Positions 9,364 through 17,710 of a stretch of 64,000 nucleotides of DNA are shown piece after piece. Source of the stretch: Ruegeria pomeroyi (GTDB taxonomy: Bacteria; Pseudomonadota; Alphaproteobacteria; Rhodobacterales; Rhodobacteraceae); assembly GCF_021405525.1 (NCBI RefSeq), contig NZ_JAGQAG010000003.1:1-64000 (forward strand), written 5' to 3'. Within the stretch, counting starts at the first letter, position 1; each line of letters begins with the position of its first letter. The position numbers were made by a program, and so were the translations under genes. The notes under the pieces were generated by a model. It was not told the DNA's origin and made no database searches. It saw only the letters and a list, made by a program, of their open reading frames with translations.

Positions 9364-10541
9364 TTCGCGGCTCCCTTCGCCTTCTTGTCATACTGCAGCG
9401 CCATGCGACCGACCTTTTCGCGGGCGATCACCAGCTTCTGGATCTGCGCGGTGCCGTCACCGATCTGCAGGCCGAGCACATCGTTGTAGCGCTGGTGGTG
9501 GGGCAGGTCGGTGGTGTAGCCGTAATGTCCGTGCAGGATCAGGCACTGGTGAAGGATCTCGCAGGCGGTTTTGGGCAGGTACCACTTGCACATGGCGGCC
9601 TGAGAGGTGTGCGGCAGGCCACGGTCGCGCAGGTCCAGCGTGTAATAGCAAAGCTGGCGCATCATGGTCAGTTGGGTCTCGGCCTCGGCCAGGGGAAAGC
9701 TGACACCCTGATACTGCACGATCGGGGCTCCGAATGCCTCGCGCTCCTGAACGTAGGCCCAGGTTTCATCCACCGACGCTTGCGCGGCCCCCAGGCACTC
9801 CAGCCCGATCAGTGCGCGGGAATAGTCGAAGCCCGCCATGATCGTGCCAAAGGCACGGTCCTGTTCCGCCATCATATTTTCGGCCGGAACGAAAACATCG
9901 TCAAAGAACACCGACCCGCGCCCGACAGGCTTGGTGCCGATGTCGTCAAAATGGGTGCGCTTGATGCCTTCCTGGTTCAGATCGACGAAAAAGGCGCTGA
10001 CCCCGCGTGAGCCGCCATCAGGATCGCCGGTACGGGCAAAGACGACCGCCGCATCCGCCTGACTGGCAAAACTCATGGATGTCTTTTCACCGTTCAGCCG
10101 CCAGCCGTTGCCGGATTTCTCAGCTCTCAGAATCAGGTTCGCCGCATCCGAACCGCCGCGCGGCTCTGTCAGGCCCAGGCCAATGACCGCATCACCCGAA
10201 ACAACCTTGGGCACCCATTCCGACGCGATGTCCTTGGAGGCATGTTTGGCAACCATTCCGCCCATGAGAGAGCCCAGAAGCTGCACGTAACTTGCGTTGA
10301 AATCGGCATAGGCGATCTCTTCGACGATCAGCCCTGACGTGACAGAGCTTTCGCCGAGTCCCCCGAATTCCTCGGGCAGATCGGCCCCGATCAGCCCCAG
10401 TGCGCCCATCTCCTTGATCAGAGCACGGTCGAATGTATGGCCGCTGGCGCGTTCTTGATATGTGGGCGCAAGCCTTTCAGTTGCGAAGCGCTTTGCGGTC
10501 TCGCGAAACGCCTTCTGATCGTCTGTAGGCTGGAATTGCAT
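9360..10541 (-). CDS. Acyl-CoA dehydrogenase, first gene of minus operon
   Basis: A 393-residue acyl-CoA dehydrogenase. LTEPRGGSDAANL is the FAD/substrate loop, and the C-terminus reads LQIGDGTAQIQKLVIARE, with Asp where most members have the catalytic Glu of EGT. The start at 10541 (MQFQPTDDQ) is chosen over an in-frame ATG at 10589 because AGGAG lies 6 bases before it and the longer form would cross the operator palindrome. It is the promoter-proximal gene of the operon running to the left edge. It should oxidise the first acyl-CoA of the pathway; an Asp at the base position may mean an unusual substrate geometry. Confidence 0.86.
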   Translation of the reverse strand: MQFQPTDDQKAFRETAKRFATERLAPTYQERASGHTFDRALIKEMGALGLIGADLPEEFGGLGESSVTSGLIVEEIAYADFNASYVQLLGSLMGGMVAKHASKDIASEWVPKVVSGDAVIGLGLTEPRGGSDAANLILRAEKSGNGWRLNGEKTSMSFASQADAAVVFARTGDPDGGSRGVSAFFVDLNQEGIKRTHFDDIGTKPVGRGSVFFDDVFVPAENMMAEQDRAFGTIMAGFDYSRALIGLECLGAAQASVDETWAYVQEREAFGAPIVQYQGVSFPLAEAETQLTMMRQLCYYTLDLRDRGLPHTSQAAMCKWYLPKTACEILHQCLILHGHYGYTTDLPHHQRYNDVLGLQIGDGTAQIQKLVIAREKVGRMALQYDKKAKGAAK

Positions 10542-10581
10542 CGGTGCTCCTCCCCATGAGCGAAAATCTTCTTTCCAAAAA

Positions 10582-10597
10582 TCTAACAAATGTTAGA
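10582..10597. promoter_or_regulatory. Operator palindrome TCTAACA-AA-TGTTAGA (site 1)
   Basis: A perfect 16-base inverted repeat in the 93-base divergent promoter between the minus operon (start 10541) and the FadH-like gene (start 10635). The TAGAAT at 10594-10599 could serve as a -10 element, so a bound protein would block RNA polymerase. The same palindrome occurs at 22149-22164, and near-copies at 28581-28596 and 35786-35801. The bases after it, TAGATCAAG, are also conserved with the 28581 site. TetR-type operators have this form; assignment to the TetR proteins of this window is inference. Confidence 0.75.
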
Positions 10598-10634
10598 ATG
10601 TAGATCAAGTGCAGTTTTGAGGAGGAGAACCAAA

Positions 10635-12668
10635 GTGAAAAATAGACCAGATGGAAGCTTTGAAACCATGCTCTCGCCCATCCGCGCAGGCCAGCATACA
10701 TTGCGAAATCGTGTCATCATGGGGTCGATGCACACGCGGTTGGAAACCGAGCCTGACGGCATAGCCAAACAGATCGCGTTTTACGCCGAGCGTGCGCGGG
10801 GGGAGGCGGCGATTCTGATCACCGGCGGGTTTTCGCCCAATGCCGAGGGCATATTCGATCCAGAAGGTCCGCGAATCGATGATCCGGAAGAAGCGCTTAG
10901 CCTGCGCCCGATCTGCGAGGCGGTGCAGGCCGAAGGCAGCCTGATCTGCGCGCAACTCCTCCACGCCGGGCGCTATGCCAAGATCGAAGGGTGTGTGGCC
11001 CCGTCACCGATCCGCGCCCCGATCAACCGTTTCATCCCGCGTGAAATGACCGACGCCGACATTCTCCGTACCATCGAGGATTTTGCCGTGGCGGCCGCCA
11101 ATGCGCAGGCCGCAGGCTTTGATGGCGTCGAGATCATGGGGTCCGAGGGATACCTGATCAACGAATTCACCGTCACCCATACCAACAAGCGCCAAGACGA
11201 CTGGGGCGGCAGCGCCGCGAACCGCCACCGATTCCCGGTCGAGATCGTGCGCGCGGTGCGCGAACGTTGCGGCCCCGAGTTTCTGGTCATCTACCGGATT
11301 TCGGCGGCCGATCTGGTCGAGGGCGGCGCGCCCGCCGATGAAATTGCCGCACTGGCCCGCAAGATCGAGGCCGCAGGTGCGGATATTCTGAACACCGGCA
11401 TCGGCTGGCACGAGGCCCGTGTGCCGACGATCGCCTATCCGGTGCCGCGCGGTGCCTGGCGCAAGGCGGCAGCCAACGTGAAAGCGGCCGTGTCGATCCC
11501 GGTGGTCGCCTCGAACCGGATCAACACACCCCAGCTTGCCGAAGACATACTTGCCTCTGGCGATGCGGACATGATCTCGATGGCGCGCCCGTTTCTGGCC
11601 GATCCGCATTTCGTGAAAAAGGCGCGAGAGGGCCGCGCGGACGAGATCAACACCTGCATCGCCTGCAACCAGGCCTGTCTGGATTTCATCTTTTCGGACC
11701 GGCCGGTCGGATGTCTGGTCAATCCAAGGGCCGGGCGTGAAACCGAATTCCAGGATACGCCAACCGACGCGCCAAAGAAAGTGGCCGTCGTCGGCGGTGG
11801 TGCCGCGGGCATGGCCACAGCCGCCGAGGCGGCGCGGCTGGGCCATGCTGTCACGCTGTTCGAGGCGCAGGACAAGCTGGGCGGTCAGCTGAATCTGGCC
11901 CGCGCCGCACCCGGCAAGGACGAATTCGACGAAACCCTTCGGTATTATGCCGGTCAGATGCAGAAACACGGGGTCACGCAGCGTCTGGGACAACGGGCAG
12001 AGGCGAGCGATCTTGAAGGCTTCGACCATGTGGTCATCGCTACCGGGGTCACGCCGCGGGTTCCCGACCTGCCGGGTATCGACCATCCCAGCGTCGCGAC
12101 CTATGCCGAAATTCTGTCCGGCGACCGTGTGGCGGGCGACCGTGTCGTCGTGATGGGGGCAGGGGGCATCGGTCATGATGTGGCCGAGTTCTTGGTGACC
12201 GAACCCGCCGAGACCGCGAATTCCGACGTCTTTTGCGAAACCTGGGGAGTGGACCCCGAGTTTGTCTCCTCGGGTGCCCTGGCGGGCGACCCTCTGGCAC
12301 CGAAGCCGTCGCGCCGCAAGGTCGTCATGCTGCAGCGCAAGACCGCTAAACCGGGCGCGGGGCTTGGTGTTTCGACAGGGTGGATCCTGCGCAACGCGCT
12401 GCGCAAACATGGGGTCGAGGCAATGGGCGGGGTGACCTATGAACATATCGACGATGCGGGGCTGCACATCGTCGCGGACGGAAACCCGACGGTCATCGCA
12501 GCCGATACAATTGTGCTGTGCACCGGTCAGGAACCGGAACGGGCCCTGGCCAAAGAGGTTGTAGCGCGCGGCGTCCCGGTTACGATGATCGGCGGGGCAA
12601 AGGAGGCCGCCGAACTGGATGCGCTGCGCGCCATTGATGAGGGCGTGCGCCTGGCGCAGGATCTCTGA
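10635..12668 (+). CDS. FadH/Old-Yellow-Enzyme-type FMN-FeS-FAD oxidoreductase (2,4-dienoyl-CoA reductase-like)
   Basis: A 677-residue three-domain flavoenzyme like E. coli FadH. An N-terminal FMN TIM barrel begins LSPIRAGQHTLRNRVIMGSM, the 4Fe-4S cysteines lie in CIACNQACLDF with a further Cys twelve residues on, and the FAD-binding GGGAAGMATAAEAARLGH starts the reductase half. It would reduce a conjugated enoyl- or dienoyl-CoA double bond using NAD(P)H. A GTG at 10635 is chosen because GGAGGAG stands 7 bases before it; the ATG at 10668 has no such site, and upstream extension enters the operator. It is divergent from the minus operon and 26 bases before an acyl-CoA synthetase gene. Confidence 0.83.
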   Translation: MKNRPDGSFETMLSPIRAGQHTLRNRVIMGSMHTRLETEPDGIAKQIAFYAERARGEAAILITGGFSPNAEGIFDPEGPRIDDPEEALSLRPICEAVQAEGSLICAQLLHAGRYAKIEGCVAPSPIRAPINRFIPREMTDADILRTIEDFAVAAANAQAAGFDGVEIMGSEGYLINEFTVTHTNKRQDDWGGSAANRHRFPVEIVRAVRERCGPEFLVIYRISAADLVEGGAPADEIAALARKIEAAGADILNTGIGWHEARVPTIAYPVPRGAWRKAAANVKAAVSIPVVASNRINTPQLAEDILASGDADMISMARPFLADPHFVKKAREGRADEINTCIACNQACLDFIFSDRPVGCLVNPRAGRETEFQDTPTDAPKKVAVVGGGAAGMATAAEAARLGHAVTLFEAQDKLGGQLNLARAAPGKDEFDETLRYYAGQMQKHGVTQRLGQRAEASDLEGFDHVVIATGVTPRVPDLPGIDHPSVATYAEILSGDRVAGDRVVVMGAGGIGHDVAEFLVTEPAETANSDVFCETWGVDPEFVSSGALAGDPLAPKPSRRKVVMLQRKTAKPGAGLGVSTGWILRNALRKHGVEAMGGVTYEHIDDAGLHIVADGNPTVIAADTIVLCTGQEPERALAKEVVARGVPVTMIGGAKEAAELDALRAIDEGVRLAQDL

Positions 12669-12694
12669 ACCGAGGCTCGGGCAAGGGGGAAACT

Positions 12695-14215
12695 ATGCTG
12701 ACCGACGTCATCCGCGCGGGGCGCGCTGATCTGTATTCGATCTTTCGAACCCGCGCACATGACTGCGCCCGCGCCCTCGCCATCGAGGACGGCAGCAGAA
12801 AACTGACCTATGCAGAACTGCTGGAGCGGGTCGATCGTCTGGCGGCTGTATTTCTGGCACGAGGCGTGGCGCCCGGAGACAGGATCGCGATCCTGTCGCA
12901 TAACCGCTCAGAATACCTGGAGGTCGAACTTGCAGCAGCGGGAATCGGCGCGATCGTCGCCTGTCTGAACTGGCGGCTTGCCCCCGATGAACTGCGGCAC
13001 TGCATCGATCTGGTCGAGCCGGTTCTCGCGGTTGTCGAACCGGAACTTTCAGAAGCTTACCGCGCCGTCGCGTCGACACCCTGTCTAACCGTCGGGCCAG
13101 ACCTGGAAACGGCCATTGCCGGGGTCGAGCCGGACCCGCGCACCGGAACCATGGTTGACGACCCCGAGGCCGGTCTGACGATCCTCTATACCTCGGGGAC
13201 CACGGGCCTGCCCAAGGGGGCGCATATCAGCCACCGCGCGCATATCGCCCGATCCATGGTTTTTGCGGCCCAGCTGGCGCTGGATCCCGGCGACGGGTTC
13301 ATCGCCTGGGCGCCGATGTTCCACATGGCCTCCACCGATCATGCGCTGGCAACGATCCTGCGGGGCGGGACCGTGGTGATGGTGGACGGGCTGCAGCCCG
13401 CCGTCATCAACGAGGCGCTGTCACGCCACAGGATCGGCTGGTTCGTGATGATGCCCGGGGCACTGGAGGCTTTTATTAACGAACGGCACGCCAACCCTTT
13501 GCCGCTGAAGGGGATCAAGGTTTGCGGCGCAATGGCTGATCTGGTGCCGCCGCATCAGATCGCGGAACTGACCGGTCTTCTGGACACGCCCTATCTGAAT
13601 TCCTTCGGGGCGACCGAAACCGGCCTGCCGCCGGGAACCGCCGATCTGATCGCGCCGGGTGTGACCCCGGACCGGCTGTCCAAGCGCATCAGCGCCTTTT
13701 GCGAGGTGCGGCTGGTCGATCCCGACGACCGCGAAGTCCCCGATGGAACGCCGGGCGAAATGGCGCTTCGGGGTCCGACGCTGTTTTCCGGGTACTGGAA
13801 CGCCGACGACACCAATGCCCGTGACTTTCGCAACGGCTTTTTCCACATGGGCGATCTGTTCCGGCGCAATGCGGACGGCACCGTCGACTTTGTGGATCGG
13901 GCGAAATACCTGATCAAGACCGGAGGTGAAAACGTCTATCCGGCGGAAATCGAACGTGTGCTTCTTTCTCATCCCGATGTGATCGATGCCGCCGTGGTAA
14001 GGGCCTTCGACGCGAAATGGGGGGAAAGCCCGGTGGCCTTTGTCGCCTGTGACGATGACGGGCCGGATGCCGAGGCGCTGCTGAACTTGTGCCGCGAAAG
14101 CCTCGCTGGCTATAAGCGACCACGCGAAATTCGCTTCATCGCGTTCGAGGATTTTCCCAGATCGACCAGCGGCAAGATCCAGCGGCATATCCTCGAAGCC
14201 CGGCTCGCAGATTAA
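12695..14215 (+). CDS. Class I AMP-forming acyl-CoA synthetase
   Basis: A 506-residue acyl-CoA synthetase. The P-loop is LYTSGTTGLPKGAHISH, the adenine motif NSFGATETG, the hinge GDLFRRNADGTVDFVDRAKYLI and the C-terminal catalytic lysine is in SGKIQRH. It activates a carboxylic acid to its CoA thioester through an acyl-adenylate. AAGGGGG lies 8 bases before the ATG. It forms a two-gene plus-strand unit with the FadH-like gene and so probably feeds the same pathway. The chain-length or ring preference cannot be read. Confidence 0.86.
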   Translation: MLTDVIRAGRADLYSIFRTRAHDCARALAIEDGSRKLTYAELLERVDRLAAVFLARGVAPGDRIAILSHNRSEYLEVELAAAGIGAIVACLNWRLAPDELRHCIDLVEPVLAVVEPELSEAYRAVASTPCLTVGPDLETAIAGVEPDPRTGTMVDDPEAGLTILYTSGTTGLPKGAHISHRAHIARSMVFAAQLALDPGDGFIAWAPMFHMASTDHALATILRGGTVVMVDGLQPAVINEALSRHRIGWFVMMPGALEAFINERHANPLPLKGIKVCGAMADLVPPHQIAELTGLLDTPYLNSFGATETGLPPGTADLIAPGVTPDRLSKRISAFCEVRLVDPDDREVPDGTPGEMALRGPTLFSGYWNADDTNARDFRNGFFHMGDLFRRNADGTVDFVDRAKYLIKTGGENVYPAEIERVLLSHPDVIDAAVVRAFDAKWGESPVAFVACDDDGPDAEALLNLCRESLAGYKRPREIRFIAFEDFPRSTSGKIQRHILEARLAD

Positions 14216-14676
14216 TTTTCGCTCTGACCCGATCGTCAGCCAGCCACGCCAGTTCGCCCCAATAGCGATAAAAGCGTTCTTATCCTCGTTGCCACGAGCT
14301 TCTTATCCCCGCCCTTTGGAGTAACCCCCTGAAAGTGATCCACCATCTGGGATAGATTGACCCGCGATTGAAGCGCAGCCCTCTGTCGGACTACACGGCT
14401 AGGGTTTTCCGGGTGTTTGAGCTCAGGAGGATTCGTAGATCCCTGAGCCATTCATCAGTGCGATCGGTGGTTTGTTCCCGGTTGCGCTGTGGGGGCAGCA
14501 GTAACCCGGCGCATCGCACCGACGGGCATGGACTGCCGGCAATTGCCGGTTGGGGCTGCTGCGGGCCTTCAAGGGAAAGTCGGCGACTATCCGATGTGCG
14601 GGACAAAGCGGACATTCGCCAAGCGACCTCAAACGTCCGGTTCTGTACTGCGGCCCGACAAAACGATATCAAGTGA
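14216..14676. other. Intergenic stretch without a supported gene
   Basis: These 461 bases separate the acyl-CoA synthetase gene from the convergent GST gene. Open frames occur on both strands, but none has a ribosome-binding site or a recognisable product; the longest (minus strand, 14391-14807) runs into the GST gene. The segment around 14590-14660 (GTGCGGGACAAAGCGGACAT and following) looks like decayed intergenic sequence of a kind I associate with Rhodobacteraceae genomes. No clear terminator was found. Confidence 0.4.
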
Positions 14677-15381
14677 TCAGCGGTCAGCCGATCGCACCTG
14701 TGTAACTGTCTTCTTCGGCCCTCCTGTCTGCATGATCTGGGACAGGTAAGAATTGCGCCGTCTGATGAAGTCACGCAGAAGGGTCGGGTAATCTTCACTG
14801 ACGGCATTCTTCACAGAAACCCGACGCTCCAGTTCATGTCGCCAGGCCCTTACACGGGCAAGCCCTGTGAAGACGCCAAACTCTCCGATGGTGTCAAAAA
14901 CGTCGAAATAGCGGAAGACCGGGCCGAATACGACATCGACGAGGCTGAACCGGTGGCCATCGAACCATGGTCCCTCCCCAAGCTCCGCGTCCAGCCGAAG
15001 GAACTTTGCGCGGAGCGCCGCCACTTTTTCTTCCAACGCTTTCTCGTTCGGCGCCGAGTAGAACCCCGCAATGTCGTTCAAGACAGCAGATCCAAATTCA
15101 ATCCAGGCACGGTGGCGGGCGCGATCGAGAGCGTCGTGCGGATGAAGCGCGTGGGGTTGTGTATCCTCAAGATATTCGAGGATAACCGCAGATTCGAAAA
15201 TCGGCGTCCCGTCCACAACCAGGACAGGCGTCTTGCCCAGCGGAGATATGGCAAGAAACCAGTCGGGCTTGTTCGAAAGATCGATGTCAGTTCTCTCGAA
15301 CGTGACACCTTTCTCAGTGAGCGAGATCGCCGCGCGCTGCACATATGGGCAGAGCGCATGGCTAATGAGGTGGAGGCTCAT
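14677..15381 (-). CDS. Glutathione S-transferase family protein
   Basis: A 234-residue GST. The thioredoxin-like N-domain starts MSLHLISHALCPYVQRAAIS with a CPYVQ glutathione site, then SPLGKTPVLVVDG (the cis-Pro) and FESAVILEYLED (glutathione gamma-Glu contact). An all-helical C-domain follows, with WFDGHRFSLVDVVFGP. Its ATG overlaps the stop of the DoxX gene by 4 bases, so the two are co-translated. With a divergent MarR gene nearby, the pair looks like a stress or electrophile detoxification unit. It is not obviously part of the acyl-CoA pathways. Confidence 0.85.
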   Translation of the reverse strand: MSLHLISHALCPYVQRAAISLTEKGVTFERTDIDLSNKPDWFLAISPLGKTPVLVVDGTPIFESAVILEYLEDTQPHALHPHDALDRARHRAWIEFGSAVLNDIAGFYSAPNEKALEEKVAALRAKFLRLDAELGEGPWFDGHRFSLVDVVFGPVFRYFDVFDTIGEFGVFTGLARVRAWRHELERRVSVKNAVSEDYPTLLRDFIRRRNSYLSQIMQTGGPKKTVTQVRSADR

Positions 15382-15812
15382 GTTGTCTCTCCCGCCATCT
15401 GCACGTTACCGGGCGCGAAGGAAGGGCTGAGGGCGAAACGGCCGTCGCCCAGAAGCCCTTGCACGATGGCAAGCAGCGTCAGATAGGCCGGGTATTCCCA
15501 CCCGCCGTTCTCGTATCCGAACATCCAGCCGTTTCCGGAGTGAGCCCAGGTCGCACCGGCCAGGATGGGCACGGTCGCCGACGCGACCCACCGAGCCTGT
15601 ACGCCGAGGACCAAAAGGGCACCGGCAATCGCCTCGACTGCAAAGACCATATAAGCAAACCAGCCGGGCAGCCCGATCGAAATGAAGAACTGCGCCGTTC
15701 CGGGAAGTGTGAAAATGAAGAGCTTGAGAAACAGGCTGTGCGCCAGGAACATGATCCCGAGTGCTATACGGAGCAGGAATATCCCAAATTCTGTGAGGTG
15801 CGATTGTGACAT
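15378..15812 (-). CDS. DoxX family membrane protein
   Basis: A 144-residue protein with four predicted membrane helices (about residues 10-30, 48-70, 76-95 and 105-125), matching the DoxX family in length and in the LLRIALGIMFLAHSLFLKLF start and WAHSGNGWMF segment before the last helix. DoxX proteins sit in the inner membrane and are often linked to redox stress; the exact function is unknown. It is the first gene of a two-gene unit with the GST and is divergent from the MarR gene, with palindromes between them. Confidence 0.82.
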   Translation of the reverse strand: MSQSHLTEFGIFLLRIALGIMFLAHSLFLKLFIFTLPGTAQFFISIGLPGWFAYMVFAVEAIAGALLVLGVQARWVASATVPILAGATWAHSGNGWMFGYENGGWEYPAYLTLLAIVQGLLGDGRFALSPSFAPGNVQMAGETT

Positions 15813-15830
15813 GATATGATCCCATATGTC

Positions 15831-15897
15831 GATGCAGTTGCATCTATATATAGCGCGTCACATGCGATGTCAAGGTTGATGCACTTACATGTACATG
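15831..15897. promoter_or_regulatory. Divergent doxX/marR promoter with three palindromes
   Basis: Between the DoxX start (15812) and the MarR start (15911) lie three inverted repeats: GATGCA-GT-TGCATC (15831-15844), ACAT-GCG-ATGT (15860-15870) and CATGTACATG (15888-15897). MarR regulators bind short palindromes in such divergent regions and usually repress both directions. Which of the three is the real operator cannot be decided from sequence alone. Confidence 0.5.
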
Positions 15898-15910
15898 ATA
15901 GGTGCTGGAT

Positions 15911-16339
15911 ATGAACGAGATTGACCATGCTACTGAGGCCGCCTGGACAGCCCTCATGACTAAAAGCCGCGTTTTGCTTGAGGCTGTCGAAACGTCTCTG
16001 AAATCGGCAGGATACCCGCCAATTGCATGGTATGACGCGCTTCTCGAACTCGAGAAGGCTGGCCCGGACGGACTCCGGCCATTCGAACTCAAAGACCGGA
16101 TTTTGTTACCCCAATACGGTACCTCGCGGCTGCTGAACCGTATGGTGAAAGCAGGGCTGGTGAACCGACAGGACTGCTTGGAAGATGGGCGAGGTCAAAA
16201 CATTTCTATCTCTGAAAAGGGTAAATCTGTCAGGAGGGCGATGTGGCCGATCTATGAACGGGTTCTGTCGGAAAGGATCGGCGCAAAGCTGAAACCCAAA
16301 GACGCCGCTCAATTGGCCTCGCTACTCTCAAAGCTCTGA
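15911..16339 (+). CDS. MarR family transcriptional regulator
   Basis: A 142-residue winged-helix regulator. The recognition region LPQYGTSRLLNRMVKAGLV and the wing DCLEDGRGQNISISEKGKS match MarR proteins. The ATG at 15911 has GGTG 7 bases before it; a GTG at 15902 in frame is the alternative. It is divergent from doxX-GST and probably controls them in response to a small molecule or oxidant. This is a positional inference. Confidence 0.82.
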   Translation: MNEIDHATEAAWTALMTKSRVLLEAVETSLKSAGYPPIAWYDALLELEKAGPDGLRPFELKDRILLPQYGTSRLLNRMVKAGLVNRQDCLEDGRGQNISISEKGKSVRRAMWPIYERVLSERIGAKLKPKDAAQLASLLSKL

Positions 16340-16383
16340 AGTCTAGGTCGACTGACGCGAAACCTGTCTGTGACTTTCCACGC

Positions 16384-16419
16384 TAAGTGGCCCTGAATTT
16401 TTTTCACGTTAATTGGCCG
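16384..16419. mobile_element. Possible IS21-like terminal repeat remnant
   Basis: After the MarR gene come two related repeats, CCACGCTAAGTGGCC and TTCACGTTAATTGGCC, spaced about 20 bases. Repeated CACGTTAAGTGGCC units are typical of IS21-family ends. No istA or istB gene is present, so this could only be a leftover end. The adjoining glycosylase gene is broken, which fits past rearrangement. Weak evidence. Confidence 0.25.
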
Positions 16420-16427
16420 ACAGTTGC

Positions 16428-16937
16428 CTATGTCGGTGTACGAAGGGTGTTTCGGGCTGTTTCGACGTCCTTTCGCATCCAACAGACCTCTGCGTGATCG
16501 TTGATAAATCCCATGGCCTGCATGAATGCATATACGGTGGCCGGCCCCACGAATTTGAAGCCAAGCTTTCGTAGGTCTTTGGACAGGGTCTCGGACGCTG
16601 GTGATTTGGACCGCATTTGTGGCAGTGCGTCGTCCTTGGCAGGTTCATATAGCCAGATGAATGCGGCGAAGGAGCCTTCCTCTTGGACGACCTCGAAAGT
16701 ACGGCGAGCGTTGTTGATCACGGCTTCGATCTTGCCTCGATAGCGAACAATTCCTTCATCGGCAAGTAGGCGCTTAATATCGTTGTCGTCAAAGTTCGCA
16801 ACTCCCCGAAAGTCGAACCCGGCGAAGGCAGCACGAAAGTTCTCGCGCTTGGCCGGAATGGTGCGCCAGCTCCGCCCTGACTGGAAACTCCGGCGTGACG
16901 GCAGCCCATCGGCACCGTGGGCGTCCATCCGTTCCAA
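16428..16937 (-). pseudogene. tag: DNA-3-methyladenine glycosylase I, 5'-truncated
   Basis: The frame matches Tag from SFQSGRSWRTIPAKRENFRA onward to the C-terminal NDHAEVC, which holds the second pair of zinc ligands (His and Cys). Full-length Tag begins with a Cys and a His zinc ligand and a catalytic Glu in LxLEGFQAGLSW. Here the first 35 or so residues are replaced by unrelated sequence and that Glu is gone (PSRRSFQSG). The zinc site and catalysis should therefore be lost. A decayed remnant is the best reading; an IS-like end lies just beyond its 3' side. Confidence 0.7.
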
Positions 16938-17233
16938 TTACGGTTGCAGCATCAGGCCGCTGCCGCATAAACTTGAACAGAAACTGAACCAGATCCTCCG
17001 TTACGATACAGTCTCAGCTCTCCGAAAAACCCTGACGAGGGACAATCGGCGACCGCACTGCTAAAGGCTAACATTACCGCTTGGCAGGTCTGAACCTGCT
17101 GGCGGCGATCTGGATACCGCGCGCGCCTACGGGAAACGGTTGGCCGAGGTCGCGAGCCGCTGGAACAGCTGATCCAGCTGTCTGAATAATCGGCCCGGCC
17201 GCCCGGATCGGATGTGCTGCGGCCGGGTTGCGC
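16938..17233. other. Intergenic stretch with a possible gene remnant
   Basis: No intact gene is seen. On the plus strand a 35-codon open stretch (17065-17172) reads as a plausible protein C-terminus, with GGDLDTARAYGKRLAEVAS before a TGA. It has no start region or ribosome-binding site, so it could be the 3' end of a deleted gene. The family is not identified. It lies between the broken tag gene and the thioesterase gene, so the whole 16.3-17.2 kb stretch looks rearranged. Confidence 0.3.
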
Positions 17234-17689
17234 TCAGTCCGCGACCCCCGCCCGCCCGATCAGCGCCATGAGCGTTCCGGTCATCGTTGCGACGAGCTTT
17301 TCATCCTGGCTCTTCACGGCATAGGCACGCGCCTCGCATATGGTCAGCGTCCTGCCTGGTTTCACCACGTCAGCGACGAAGCGAAACCGTTCGCCGTCCG
17401 CCGGGTTGAGTAGGTTGATCTTGAATTCGGCCGTCAACACTGCCGCGTCCGCTGGCATCAGCGAAAAGGCCGCGTATCCGCAGGCGCTGTCCAGCGCTGT
17501 CGACAGGATTCCGGCATGCAAAAACCCATGCTGCTGGGTCAGTGCAACCTGATGTGCCATTTCCAGAACGATGCGGCCGGGTAACAACTCGGCAATGCTG
17601 ATCCCCAACGTGTTCATCACCTTCTGGCGATCGAAACTGTTGCGCACGCGTGCGTCATAGTCGGGGTTTTTCGGTTTGAATTGTGTCAT
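17234..17689 (-). CDS. PaaI-type hotdog-fold thioesterase
   Basis: A 151-residue hotdog-fold protein. The signature HGFLHAGILSTALDSACGYAA matches the HGG-(A/V)-x-x-x-L-x-D helix of PaaI/YbaW-type acyl-CoA thioesterases, with the catalytic Asp in ALDSACG. It would release CoA from short, medium or aryl acyl-CoAs in the cytoplasm. It stands 21 bases after the AraC-type gene on the same strand. HAG rather than HGG is a small departure from the consensus. Confidence 0.82.
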   Translation of the reverse strand: MTQFKPKNPDYDARVRNSFDRQKVMNTLGISIAELLPGRIVLEMAHQVALTQQHGFLHAGILSTALDSACGYAAFSLMPADAAVLTAEFKINLLNPADGERFRFVADVVKPGRTLTICEARAYAVKSQDEKLVATMTGTLMALIGRAGVAD

Positions 17690-17710
17690 GGCGGGTCTTC
17701 CTCTTCGATT

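Noticed and set aside
11004-12467. A 487-codon open frame on the minus strand
   Set aside because: It is antisense to the FadH-like gene and shows no domain.
14391-14807. A 138-codon minus-strand frame with MSALSRTSD segment
   Set aside because: Overlaps the end of the GST gene, has no ribosome-binding site and resembles translated intergenic DNA.
17065-17130. GLNLLAAI segment resembling a Tn3-family transposase C-terminus in another frame
   Set aside because: Only a handful of residues match and the frame breaks down at once; not enough for a mobile-element call.
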